Notes under the pieces: generated by a model
What the model saw: the letters and a program-made list of their open reading frames with translations, nothing else
Database searches by the model: none
What the model was told of the DNA's origin: nothing
Shown: piece after piece, positions 1 through 6,909 of the stretch
Numbering within the stretch: the first letter of the stretch is position 1
Layout: each line of letters begins with the position of its first letter
Source of the DNA: Pseudomonadota bacterium
GTDB taxonomy: Bacteria; Pseudomonadota; Gammaproteobacteria; SZUA-229
DNA: 7,965 nucleotides
Assembly: GCA_030836935.1 (NCBI GenBank)
Contig: JAUPMA010000097.1
Coordinates: 1-7,965, forward strand
Direction of reading: 5' to 3'
Translations under genes and position numbers: made by a program

Positions 1-569
1 CTCACAATTACCGCCGATGCCATGCGCACATTGCCCTGTGCATCGACATTGCTGATTGGCCTGTCATCACAAATGCTGAAATTACCTGTCTGAGGCACAC
101 CATTGTTAAATGGTTCGCCACGCGAATTGAAGCGTACCGTGTTATCCAGGGTAATCGTTGGATCGTCATTACGCACCGTAATCTGGCCAGCATATTGCGA
201 ACCATCCCATACGTTGAGTAATACATCAGCGGCCGGTGCAGCGCCATTGATAACACAATCGCCATTGAAATCACTGAATGCAATCCAGCCGGTTTCCCAA
301 TTGCCGTTGGCCGCGCAAACTGGTGTGACAACATTGGCATTTGCTGTAGGACAGACGCAGGTTGTAGTGTTCTTCCGGATTGCCTCACTGCGCGCCACCA
401 TCAATGCTGACACCAGTTCATTGGTAACAGCCGTGATACGTCCGTTCTGGATAAACTCGCGCATTGACGGCACGCCTATCGCCAGCAGGATGGCGGCAAT
501 GGCTACCGTAATCATCAGTTCGGTGAGGGTGAAACCGTTTTGTTTGTGCATGGGGTTTTTCATGAGCAT
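1..569 (-). CDS. GspH/FimT-type pseudopilin, C-terminus cut by window edge
   Basis: A minor pilin-like protein of the type IV pilus or type II secretion kind, a membrane-anchored subunit thought to prime fibre assembly. The minus frame stays open to base 1, giving about 189 residues. Near the N-terminus is a prepilin peptidase site, a basic leader ending in KQNG followed by FTLTELMITVAIAAILLAIG, which is the usual methylated Phe and Glu+5 hydrophobic helix. Near the visible end, SICDDR resembles the CDxR motif of the GspH/FimT C-terminal domain, so probably only a few residues are missing. Four in-frame starts exist (599, 569, 563, 551). I chose 569 because AGG lies 8 bases upstream; the leader would then be 12 residues. 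The gene follows thiO on the same strand after about 70 bases. Pseudomonas aeruginosa, as I recall, has a similar oxidase next to fimT, fimU and pilVWX, so a minor pilin cluster probably continues off the left edge. FimT and FimU cannot be told apart here. Confidence 0.88.
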   Translation of the reverse strand, partial: MLMKNPMHKQNGFTLTELMITVAIAAILLAIGVPSMREFIQNGRITAVTNELVSALMVARSEAIRKNTTTCVCPTANANVVTPVCAANGNWETGWIAFSDFNGDCVINGAAPAADVLLNVWDGSQYAGQITVRNDDPTITLDNTVRFNSRGEPFNNGVPQTGNFSICDDRPISNVDAQGNVRMASAVIV

Positions 570-613
570 AAGTAAAGCCTGTCCGGTGTGAAATTTCATG
601 CGTTGTTTGATAG

Positions 614-639
614 GCCGTTTCCATTCACGGATGAACGGC
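614..639 (-). other. Hairpin just after thiO stop, no U tract
   Basis: A perfect 6-base inverted repeat (GCCGTT at 614-619, AACGGC at 634-639) starts on the base after the thiO stop codon, with three further inner pairs (TCC/GGA) past a 2-base bulge. No T-run follows on the minus strand, so it is not a standard intrinsic terminator. It could stabilise an mRNA end, attenuate expression of the pseudopilin gene, or be chance. Confidence 0.3.
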
Positions 640-1740
640 TCAGTGTGCTGCCTCAAAGTCATAAAAGGCCGGATCAATGGCGGGTGTGATGCCGCCGATC
701 AAATCGGCCATGAGTTGTGCGCTGGCCGCGCCCAGTATCACGCCATTTCTGAAATGGCCGCTGTTGATATACAGGCCTTTGATTTCAGGATGCCGGCAAA
801 TATAGGGCACGCCCTGTTCGCTGCCGGGGCGCAATCCGGCCCAGTGGTTTTCTACTGCCAGCCCGGCGAGCTGTGGTGCCAGTGAAACGGCGGCGCTCCG
901 CAAATCCTGCAAGGCGCTGTCATGTACGGATTTATCGAAGGCTGTATATTCCAGCGTGCTGCCCGCCAGAATGCGTCCGTCGCGGCGCGGAATCAGGTAA
1001 CGGCCCTGCGACAATATAATTGACCGGAGCATGCCCGGCTCGCCCCTGAACAGAATCATCTGGCCTTTTACCGGCTGGATGCGCGGTGGTTTTGCATACG
1101 GCTGAATTATTTTTGCGCTCCAGGCTCCGCCCGCTATCACCACATTGCCGGCGCTGTATCTGGCTTGCGCCGTGCGCACGCCTCGCACCTCGCCACTTTC
1201 AATTTCGAGTGCCATGACTTCCGTATTTTCCATGCAGGAAATTTTACGTTGCCGCAAACTGCCAGCCAGGGATTTGATCAATCGCGGATTACGCAGCTGC
1301 GCAATTTGCGGCAACCATAATGCCGATGACACTCCCGGATCCAGTGCCGGCTCCTGCATCTGCAAGGCATCGCCGCGCAACATTTCCATTTGCATCTGCC
1401 AGTGTCGCGCCCAGGCATCTGCTGCGTCGTTTTCGTGCTGATCGAGTATCAGCATGCCGCTGCGGATGTACTCGGGATCCACGCCGCTTTCGGCAAAAAT
1501 TTCCTCTGCCATTTGCGGATAAATCTTCTGGCCATGATGCGCCAGCCAGTTCACGGCTTCGGGGTATCGCCATGGATACAACGGCGACAGGATGCCGCCA
1601 CCAGCCCAGGTGGATTCACCACCCGCCTTGCCGCGTTCCAGTATCAACACCCTGGCGCCATGCTGTTGCAGGGCGCGCGCCGTCAGCATGCCAATCAAGC
1701 CGGCGCCGACAACAATCACATCAACAGTGGCATCAACCAT
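640..1740 (-). CDS. thiO: Glycine oxidase ThiO (FAD-dependent)
   Basis: A cytoplasmic flavoenzyme of the D-amino acid oxidase family. It oxidises glycine to dehydroglycine (iminoacetate) with O2, supplying ThiG with the C-N unit of the thiamin thiazole. The 366 residues match the usual ThiO length. Visible features are the FAD-binding GAGLIG at residues 12-17, an acidic residue ending the second strand (E35), and STWAGGGILSP at 43-53, typical of the family. Near the C-terminus AGLRPGS (R304) and SGHFRNG (R331) match the two arginines expected to hold the substrate carboxylate. The frame extends upstream to 1800, but that extension runs through a terminator hairpin, so I use the ATG at 1740; a Shine-Dalgarno there is weak. 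thiS and thiG lie on the other strand about 1.3 kb away, and no thiH is seen, consistent with ThiO replacing ThiH. Another D-amino acid oxidase activity is possible but less likely beside thiSG. Confidence 0.92.
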   Translation of the reverse strand: MVDATVDVIVVGAGLIGMLTARALQQHGARVLILERGKAGGESTWAGGGILSPLYPWRYPEAVNWLAHHGQKIYPQMAEEIFAESGVDPEYIRSGMLILDQHENDAADAWARHWQMQMEMLRGDALQMQEPALDPGVSSALWLPQIAQLRNPRLIKSLAGSLRQRKISCMENTEVMALEIESGEVRGVRTAQARYSAGNVVIAGGAWSAKIIQPYAKPPRIQPVKGQMILFRGEPGMLRSIILSQGRYLIPRRDGRILAGSTLEYTAFDKSVHDSALQDLRSAAVSLAPQLAGLAVENHWAGLRPGSEQGVPYICRHPEIKGLYINSGHFRNGVILGAASAQLMADLIGGITPAIDPAFYDFEAAH

Positions 1741-1758
1741 GCGTATTAACCCGTGCAG

Positions 1759-1787
1759 AAAAAAACGGCGGTTTGTCACCGCCGTTT
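1759..1787 (-). terminator. Rho-independent terminator of the secreted-protein gene
   Basis: A perfect 10-base stem (1763-1772 with 1778-1787) closes a 5-base loop, and on the minus strand it is followed by seven T residues (complement of 1759-1765). It lies about 30 bases after the stop of the gene ending at 1819 and directly before thiO. It argues that thiO is transcribed separately or by readthrough, and it excludes the longer thiO start at 1800. Confidence 0.9.
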
Positions 1788-1818
1788 GTATTATCCACAA
1801 TTAAACAGCCGGGTTAGC

Positions 1819-2820
1819 CTACTTGGCGCAGGTGCTCACCACACCGGCGGGTGCCTGGTCGATATAGGGCGCGCAGTAACAGGGGCTGGTGCCTTTGCTC
1901 CAGTGTTTCTGGCAACGGTCAATCCACATTTCGGTCTGTTTCTTTTCCCATTCGGATTCCTGTGATTTGCGTTCGGATTCCTCTTTCAGCCGTTCCGCCT
2001 CAATACGCTGGCGCTCGGCTTCAGCCTCCTTGCGTTTTTTCTTCTCGGCACTTACTTGCGACTGAATGGCCGATTCTGCAGCAGCCTTCTTTGCCTGATC
2101 GTTACAGGTATAGGCAACCGGCTTCACCGCTGTGCGCATTTCTTCCGGTGCTTCGGCATAACAGGTTTTGATTACCACCGGCTTGGGTTCCGGTTTCGGT
2201 GTTTCCGCTACAGCGGCCGGAGGCGGCGGTGGCGGAGGAGGTGGTGCAATGATGGCGCCATAGCCCTTGGCAAAACCGGTCAGGGTGTAACCCAGGCGTA
2301 TCGGGCGACCGTATGGCGCGGTTATAAATTCCATATTCCGGCCTTTCATCAGGCGCTCCCGGGTTTCATCATCCAGGGCAATAATGAAATCGCCGCCGCC
2401 GGCATTCACGCAGGCCCCATTTGCCACCGGGGAATTCTGCTTGAGACTTGAAGCCAACTGACTCTGGTTGTCCAGACACCACTGAAAACGTTTTAACCGC
2501 TGGCCATCAACGGTGACATCAATGATTTCAAGCTCGTCGAAGGAACGGGTATTTTCCAGGTCACCGCTGGGGTCGTTTTTGCCAAACCGCAGCCGCAACT
2601 GGTTTTTGTTGATATGGAGGTGGTAATACAGCACATCGTCGCCATCCGGCTCGCTGCCCGATTTAATGGCAGTGCCATCCTTGAAATACCAGGCAACCGA
2701 ATCGTTGAACTGGTTATCCTTGGTTTTCTTGAACGGATTGGTAGCGGCCGAAACGGCAAGTGAGCCGAGCAACACACCCGCGAGTACCAACAGCTGTGCT
2801 GACATTCTTGATACAACCAT
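1819..2820 (-). CDS. Secreted protein with IalB-like domain, polyproline linker and coiled coil; function unknown
   Basis: A 333-residue protein I cannot assign to a named gene. Residues 1-26 look like a Sec signal peptide, with cleavage probably near VSA-AT, so the product should be periplasmic or secreted. Residues 30-190 form a globular region; within it, from C115 on, the pattern FQWC, then GAC, then a stretch ending in LTGFAKGY resembles the invasion-associated locus B (IalB) fold. That resemblance is by eye and tentative. Nine consecutive prolines follow at 193-201, then a PKPEPKP segment, then a highly charged K/E/R/A-rich helix at about 243-297 that should be a coiled coil. The C-terminal 36 residues carry four cysteines (303, 314, 316, 331). 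There are eight cysteines after the signal peptide, an even number compatible with disulfides. The start at 2820 is supported by AAGGGG with 5-base spacing. The gene ends at its own terminator and is divergent from thiS. Confidence 0.85.
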   Translation of the reverse strand: MVVSRMSAQLLVLAGVLLGSLAVSAATNPFKKTKDNQFNDSVAWYFKDGTAIKSGSEPDGDDVLYYHLHINKNQLRLRFGKNDPSGDLENTRSFDELEIIDVTVDGQRLKRFQWCLDNQSQLASSLKQNSPVANGACVNAGGGDFIIALDDETRERLMKGRNMEFITAPYGRPIRLGYTLTGFAKGYGAIIAPPPPPPPPPAAVAETPKPEPKPVVIKTCYAEAPEEMRTAVKPVAYTCNDQAKKAAAESAIQSQVSAEKKKRKEAEAERQRIEAERLKEESERKSQESEWEKKQTEMWIDRCQKHWSKGTSPCYCAPYIDQAPAGVVSTCAK

Positions 2821-2825
2821 ACAAA

Positions 2826-2831
2826 CCCCTT
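2826..2831 (-). promoter_or_regulatory. Ribosome binding site of the secreted-protein gene
   Basis: AAGGGG on the minus strand, 5 bases before the ATG at 2820. It favours this start over the internal ATG at residue 6. Confidence 0.75.
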
Positions 2832-2894
2832 GGACAATTATGCAAACACTGGAGAATCGTTCTGTTTTTTATATAAAGCCGGAAAAAACGCGGC

Positions 2895-2916
2895 ATTTAT
2901 CCGCATCTGGATAAAT
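2895..2916. promoter_or_regulatory. Perfect dyad in the divergent intergenic region (possible operator)
   Basis: ATTTATCC at 2895-2902 and GGATAAAT at 2909-2916 form a perfect 8-base inverted repeat around a 6-base spacer. It lies between the secreted-protein gene and thiS, upstream of both. The size and spacing suit a dimeric repressor or activator, but no regulator is identifiable and chance is possible. The nearby 2905-2919 also resembles a small part of the TPP riboswitch, which I do not believe is real because the rest is absent. Confidence 0.3.
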
Positions 2917-2987
2917 CCACTTTTTCAGCTGTATAGCACAAGAATCTGGCACATGCCTGATGCTGCCAGCCGCGCCGCTGATTCGTG

Positions 2988-2993
2988 TACAAT
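2988..2993 (+). promoter_or_regulatory. thiS: Candidate -10 box for thiS
   Basis: TACAAT lies about 30 bases before the thiS ATG in an AT/TG-rich context (GTGTACAATTCG). The -35 partner is poor: CTGCCA at 2963-2968 is 19 bases away. If real, the transcript starts near 3000, giving a short leader with no room for a riboswitch. It also means the upstream extension of the thiS frame to 2960 is not translated. Confidence 0.4.
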
Positions 2994-3009
2994 TCGCGCT
3001 CTTCATTCC

Positions 3010-3015
3010 AGGCGG
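3010..3015 (+). promoter_or_regulatory. thiS: Ribosome binding site of thiS
   Basis: AGGCGG with 7-base spacing to the ATG at 3023. It decides the start of the short thiS product against the in-frame ATG at 2960. Confidence 0.7.
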
Positions 3016-3022
3016 CAACACA

Positions 3023-3223
3023 ATGAATATCGTACTGAATGGTGAACCACGCACCTTGCCCGGCGGCACACTGCTGGCACAACTCATCCACGAGCTGGGA
3101 CTGGAAGGCAAACGCCTTGCTGTTGAGATCAACCGTGAAATCATTCCGCGCAGTCTGTATGCGCAAACCGGAGTAAAAGACGGCGACAGGATCGAGATTT
3201 TGCATGCAATAGGTGGCGGTTAA
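3023..3223 (+). CDS. thiS: Sulfur carrier protein ThiS
   Basis: A small ubiquitin-fold protein of 66 residues. Its C-terminal glycine is adenylated by ThiF and converted to a thiocarboxylate that gives sulfur to ThiG during thiazole formation. The sequence opens with MNIVLNGEPRTL and closes with IEILHAIGGG, so the essential terminal Gly-Gly is present. AVEINREIIPRS at 33-44 and GDRIEIL at 54-60 match the ThiS strand pattern. The frame is open back to 2960, but those 21 residues are not ThiS-like, contain the candidate promoter, and the ATG at 3023 has its own ribosome binding site. It is the first gene of a plus-strand run with thiG and trmB. No TPP riboswitch is visible upstream. thiF is not in the window. 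Confidence 0.95.
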   Translation: MNIVLNGEPRTLPGGTLLAQLIHELGLEGKRLAVEINREIIPRSLYAQTGVKDGDRIEILHAIGGG

Positions 3224-3311
3224 AGTTTAAAGCTTAACGTGCAAAGGAATTGCGCCGCTTTACACTCCCGCACCTGAACCCTTTAACCTTTGAACTTTAA
3301 CCTTTGTACTT
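3223..3311. repeat. Imperfect palindromic element between thiS and thiG
   Basis: The arms 3223-3247 and 3287-3311 are reverse complements at 20 of 25 positions by my alignment, separated by a 39-base loop. The right part also contains a perfect 12-base direct repeat, CTTTAACCTTTG, at 3281-3292 and 3295-3306 (period 14). The element starts at the thiS stop codon and ends 6 bases before the thiG ATG, so it makes up nearly the whole gap. It has no coding capacity. Its sequence is unrelated to the two palindromes around trmB, but the architecture of tandem short units in palindromic arms is similar. It could act as a partial terminator or mRNA stabiliser controlling the thiS:thiG ratio; this is inference. 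Confidence 0.7.
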
Positions 3312-3317
3312 AAATTT

Positions 3318-4097
<780 letters not shown>

Positions 4098-4099
4098 TT

Positions 4100-4169
4100 T
4101 TTGACGCAGAGGCACAGAGACGCAGAGTTTTTTAATTCTATTCCTCTGTGACTCTGCGCCTCTGTGTCA
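4100..4169. repeat. Palindromic repeat, copy A, between thiG and trmB
   Basis: The arms 4102-4128 and 4143-4169 pair at 22 of 27 positions, and some mismatches become G-U pairs in RNA; the loop of 14 bases is T/A-rich. Each arm consists of short units of the form CRCAGAG. The left arm differs from the left arm of copy B (4876-4902) at only three positions, all A/G changes. The element begins two bases after the thiG stop, and its right arm ends 12 bases before the trmB ATG. I recall similar GCAGAGGCGCAGAG-type hairpins between genes in many environmental bacteria but cannot name a curated family. It may be a terminator or attenuator, an mRNA-end stabiliser, or a non-autonomous mobile repeat. 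Confidence 0.85.
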
Positions 4170-4181
4170 GATTTTCATTGT

Positions 4182-4868
4182 ATGACCGTCACACGCCCTC
4201 TACGCACTGTTAAAAGTTTTGTCCGCCGCCAGGGCCGGCTCACTATCGGCCAGGAAAAAGCCATTGAAAATTCATGGCCGGTATTCGGTGTGGATTTTTC
4301 TGCCGAGAAACTCAATCTGGAAAAACTCTTTGGCCGCAACGCAGAAACGATTCTGGAAATCGGTTTTGGCAATGGCGATGCGTTGCTGCACATGGCTCAA
4401 CTGCATCCGGAAAAGAATTTCATTGGTATTGAAGTGCATCGTCCCGGTGTCGGACATTTGCTGCAAAACATTGAAGAACACGACATTAAAAACATTCGCG
4501 TGTTTTGTCATGATGCGATTGATGTATTGAAACAGCAGGTTCCTGATGCATCACTGAATCGCCTGCATTTGTATTTCCCCGATCCCTGGCACAAAACCCG
4601 TCACCACAAACGCCGCATTGTGCAACCGGACTTTGCATTATTGGTCGCACAAAAACTCATGCCCGGCGGCATCTTCCATCTGGCTACTGACTGGAAAAAT
4701 TATGCCGAACACATGGTTAAAGTGTTAAACACCTGCGACCAATTCAAAAATCTTTCGGACTCGAATGATTATGTGCCGCGCCCCGAAGAACGACTGCTGA
4801 CCAAATTTGAAAAACGCGGTCACAAACTGGGGCATGGCGTGTGGGATATGTTGTATCAAAAAAGATAA
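4182..4868 (+). CDS. trmB: tRNA (guanine-N7-)-methyltransferase TrmB
   Basis: A cytoplasmic SAM-dependent methyltransferase making 7-methylguanosine at position 46 of the tRNA variable loop. The 228 residues match E. coli TrmB closely by eye along the whole length. Visible blocks are [13 protein letters not shown] (12-24), the SAM motif LEIGFGNGD (58-66), [11 protein letters not shown] (81-91), CHDA (109-112), YFPDPWHK (131-138), ATDW (168-171) and the C-terminal [16 protein letters not shown] (207-222). The acidic residues expected at the SAM and tRNA site (E59, E84, D111, D134) are all present. A GTG at 4164 would add six residues, but they are encoded by the right arm of repeat A, so ATG 4182 is preferred. 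No clear Shine-Dalgarno precedes it. The thiS-thiG-trmB order is one I recall from Pseudomonas. Confidence 0.96.
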   Translation: MTVTRPLRTVKSFVRRQGRLTIGQEKAIENSWPVFGVDFSAEKLNLEKLFGRNAETILEIGFGNGDALLHMAQLHPEKNFIGIEVHRPGVGHLLQNIEEHDIKNIRVFCHDAIDVLKQQVPDASLNRLHLYFPDPWHKTRHHKRRIVQPDFALLVAQKLMPGGIFHLATDWKNYAEHMVKVLNTCDQFKNLSDSNDYVPRPEERLLTKFEKRGHKLGHGVWDMLYQKR

Positions 4869-4873
4869 AAAAC

Positions 4874-4946
4874 TTTGACGCAGAGGCGCGGAGACACAGA
4901 GTTGTTTCGAATACTTTTCTCTGCGACGCTGTGCCTCTGCGTCAAA
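4874..4946. repeat. Palindromic repeat, copy B, between trmB and the transporter gene
   Basis: The ends form a perfect 14-base inverted repeat (TTTGACGCAGAGGC at 4874-4887 and its complement at 4933-4946). The arms continue imperfectly inward to a T-rich loop around 4903-4917. It is the same family as copy A. It starts 5 bases after the trmB stop and ends 3 bases before the stop of the convergent transporter gene, filling the gap. Its position suggests a bidirectional transcript end, though neither side has a strong T-run. No coding capacity and no clear target-site duplication were seen. Confidence 0.85.
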
Positions 4947-4949
4947 ATA

Positions 4950-6272
4950 TTAATGTTGCGCGGCTTCAGTATGTGATGCCGTCGGAATATCTTTATGCGC
5001 TGCATGCGGATGCCAGCCAACAATAACCAGCATGACAAAAAATCCGATCACATACGCCACGGCTATATGCCAGCCATGCTTCAGCCACAAACCAACGGAT
5101 TTTGCTTCCGGAAACAGATTTGACAGCGCCACGCCCGCGCTCGATCCAAACCAGATCATCGAGCCGCCGAAACCGACTGCATACGCCAAAACGCCCCAGT
5201 CATAACCGCCTTGCTTGAGCGCCAGTGCAGTCAGCGGAATATTGTCAAACACCGATGAAATAAATCCCAGACCAAAAGAAGTTTCCCACGAAGCCATGGG
5301 CAATTTTTCCACCGGCATCATGGATGCGCACATGACCAGCGACAACAAAAATACACTGCCTTTAGTGGCATCCGGCAATAAACTCCATTCGGGCTTGCGC
5401 ACGGGTACAGCGAGAAAAATTGCTGCCCACACAGCCGCGCCGAGAAACGGAAAACTGTCGGAAATTTCCGGAAACACTGTATTCACGGTCACATTGGTGG
5501 CAACTGCGGCGATCAATATCCATGCAACAATACCGATTCGCGCCATGTCCACATGCGCTGATGCTGACGCATCTTTTTGAATGGGCTGATACGCATGTTG
5601 CTGGCGCGCCGCAACAAATCCGAATATCAGCAATGCCATCACAGCCGCCACATACGCATGCGTCACATCCAATGGATTAACACCATCAATCCACATCATG
5701 GTGGTCGTGGTATCACCCACAACAGAACCTGAGCCACCAGCATTGGATGCGGCGACAATGGCCGCGAGATAACCGATATGCACGCGACGGCGGAACACAT
5801 GCGCCGCCACGGTACCGCCAATCAATGCGGCAGCGATGTTGTCGAGAAACGCCGACATCACAAACACCATCACCAGCAACACAAATGCGCCTTTCCAGTC
5901 GTCCGGCAAATAACGCGGCAACACATGCGGCATGCCGCTGTCTTCAAAATGTCGCGCCAGCAATGCAAAACCCAATAACAATCCCAGCAGATTGGTCAGC
6001 ACCACCCACTCGTGCTGCAAATGCGCCAGCCAGCCAATAAAACCAGCCCCTTCATGAAAACCGGTGAAGCCGATTTTGTACAGCGAAATCACCAGCAGAC
6101 CGGTGAGCGCCACTTGCAAGGTGTAATGATGAAACAGCGCCACGCCAATCAGCGTCAGCGCAAATAAAATGAAATCGACAGGAATACCAAATAACACCGG
6201 TGATTCATTCATGGCCTGCGCTGCAACCGGCGCCAGCAGACACAATATTCCGCAAACCCAGCGTGAATTCAT
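4950..6272 (-). CDS. ArsB/NhaD-family ion transporter (probable Na+/H+ antiporter type)
   Basis: An inner-membrane carrier of the ion transporter superfamily, 440 residues with many hydrophobic helices. Residues 1-20 resemble a signal peptide or first helix (CGILCLLAPVAAQA). Two related motifs, SAFLDNIAAAL (140-150) and SSVFDNIPLTAL (339-350), mark the inverted halves of the fold, each with an Asp-Asn pair in a broken helix. ASNAGGSGSVVGDTTTTMMW (175-194) and FGSSAGVALSNLFPEAKS (375-392) are further NhaD/ArsB-like blocks. The C-terminus is a short His-rich cytoplasmic-type tail. The frame opens to 6542, but that part overlaps the upstream stress-protein gene; ATG 6272 has GAGAG 5 bases upstream and is preferred. 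The gene starts 29 bases after the stress-protein stop, so they are probably one operon. The substrate is uncertain: Na+/H+ exchange is my best guess, but arsenite, citrate or another anion is possible. Confidence 0.85.
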   Translation of the reverse strand: MNSRWVCGILCLLAPVAAQAMNESPVLFGIPVDFILFALTLIGVALFHHYTLQVALTGLLVISLYKIGFTGFHEGAGFIGWLAHLQHEWVVLTNLLGLLLGFALLARHFEDSGMPHVLPRYLPDDWKGAFVLLVMVFVMSAFLDNIAAALIGGTVAAHVFRRRVHIGYLAAIVAASNAGGSGSVVGDTTTTMMWIDGVNPLDVTHAYVAAVMALLIFGFVAARQQHAYQPIQKDASASAHVDMARIGIVAWILIAAVATNVTVNTVFPEISDSFPFLGAAVWAAIFLAVPVRKPEWSLLPDATKGSVFLLSLVMCASMMPVEKLPMASWETSFGLGFISSVFDNIPLTALALKQGGYDWGVLAYAVGFGGSMIWFGSSAGVALSNLFPEAKSVGLWLKHGWHIAVAYVIGFFVMLVIVGWHPHAAHKDIPTASHTEAAQH

Positions 6273-6301
6273 AACGTCTCTCTTGAAATTATTTGACGAA
6301 T

Positions 6302-6730
6302 TTATTTGACCAGCGTGACCGGCACTTCCGCCAAGTGCAGCACCTTGGTCGCTACCGATCCCATCAGCAAACCGCTGAGCGAGGATTGTCCGCGTGTGCC
6401 CATCACAATCTGGTTGCAGCCAAGTTCCCTGGCAAGACGCGCAATGGTTTGCGGCACGTCGCCTTGTACCATGTGTTCGATACATTTCACGCCAGCGGCC
6501 TGCAAAATTTTCTGCGCCGGTTCCATGGCGGCTTCGCCCCATTCCTTTTCCATTGCAACCAGTTCTTCCGGCTTGAGAACACGGCGGACTCTCCAGTCAT
6601 CTCCGGATGACTGGACATTCACCAGATGCACTTCCAGATCATTTGCCAGCGCAATGAGGCCCGCAACATATCGCGCAGCACGACAAGAACCTTCCGAACC
6701 ATCAACAGGCAACAAAATTTTGAAGCTCAT
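6302..6730 (-). CDS. Universal stress protein (UspA family, ATP-binding type)
   Basis: A small cytoplasmic Rossmann-like protein of 142 residues, single domain. It starts MSFKILLPVDGSEGS with the family's Asp10 after the first strand. It ends with GTRG (111-114), nine residues, then GS (124-125), which is the G2xG9xG(S/T) ATP-binding signature of the UspFG/MJ0577 type rather than the non-binding UspA type. Closing VPVTLVK is also typical. I start at ATG 6730 because GAGGG lies 9 bases upstream; the longer start at 6751 has none. The gene lies directly upstream of the transporter, and UspA domains near transporters are often thought to sense ATP or adjust transport. That role is inference here. 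A terminator separates it from the SulP gene upstream, so it needs its own promoter, which I could not define. Confidence 0.93.
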   Translation of the reverse strand: MSFKILLPVDGSEGSCRAARYVAGLIALANDLEVHLVNVQSSGDDWRVRRVLKPEELVAMEKEWGEAAMEPAQKILQAAGVKCIEHMVQGDVPQTIARLARELGCNQIVMGTRGQSSLSGLLMGSVATKVLHLAEVPVTLVK

Positions 6731-6739
6731 GATAAATAT

Positions 6740-6744
6740 CCCTC
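6740..6744 (-). promoter_or_regulatory. Ribosome binding site of the universal stress protein gene
   Basis: GAGGG on the minus strand, 9 bases before the ATG at 6730. It decides this start over the in-frame ATG at 6751. Confidence 0.65.
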
Positions 6745-6778
6745 GTTTCATTTAACCGGAAACAACCGTTCATAGCCG

Positions 6779-6807
6779 GCATCTTCCATTGAGATGCAGA
6801 TAGATGC
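6779..6807. promoter_or_regulatory. Clustered AGATGC hexamers upstream of the stress-protein gene
   Basis: AGATGC occurs at 6792-6797 and 6802-6807, exactly one helical turn apart, and inverted (GCATCT) at 6779-6784. They lie 49-77 bases upstream of the stress-protein start in a region that must hold its promoter, since a terminator precedes it. A regulator site is possible, but six-base repeats in 180 bases can arise by chance. The rest of 6756-6854 shows no convincing -35/-10 pair. Confidence 0.2.
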
Positions 6808-6854
6808 AAGCAACGTCATGAGAACACTGATCATATAAGAATAATTTTTACGCC

Positions 6855-6880
6855 AAAAAAAACCGCCACAAGCGGCGGTT
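6855..6880 (-). terminator. Rho-independent terminator of the SulP transporter gene
   Basis: On the minus strand a 7-base stem (AACCGCC/GGCGGTT, 6861-6867 with 6874-6880) closes a 6-base loop and runs into eight T residues (complement of 6855-6862). It lies about 30 bases after the SulP stop. The stem sequence is much like that of the terminator at 1759-1787. Confidence 0.9.
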
Positions 6881-6909
6881 CTTTCTGATATGCGCTAAAT
6901 AAATCCGGA

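Noticed and set aside
103..591. 162-codon open frame on the plus strand
   Set aside because: It is the antisense of the pseudopilin gene, which has a clear prepilin motif; the plus-frame product has no recognisable features.
2821..3022. TPP riboswitch ahead of thiS
   Set aside because: Only a short segment near 2905-2919 resembles it; the GGGGUGC and CUGAGA parts and the paired core are absent, and the likely promoter lies downstream of it.
4164..4181. GTG start giving TrmB six more residues
   Set aside because: These codons begin inside the right arm of repeat A, have no ribosome site, and TrmB similarity begins at the later ATG.
4100..4946. CRISPR-like array
   Set aside because: Only two related units about 770 bases apart with a gene between them; they are palindromes, not regularly spaced direct repeats.
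4100..4946. Composite transposon carrying trmB
   Set aside because: No transposase, no clear target duplications, and trmB is in a gene order I also recall from Pseudomonas, so its presence does not need transposition.
6273..6542. 90-residue N-terminal extension of the ArsB/NhaD-type transporter
   Set aside because: Most of it overlaps the stress-protein gene in another frame and is not membrane-like; ATG 6272 has a purine-rich ribosome site and a signal-like first helix.
6306..6755. 149-codon plus-strand frame mirroring the universal stress protein gene
   Set aside because: It covers almost exactly the same bases as a convincing UspA-family gene and has no family-like motifs.
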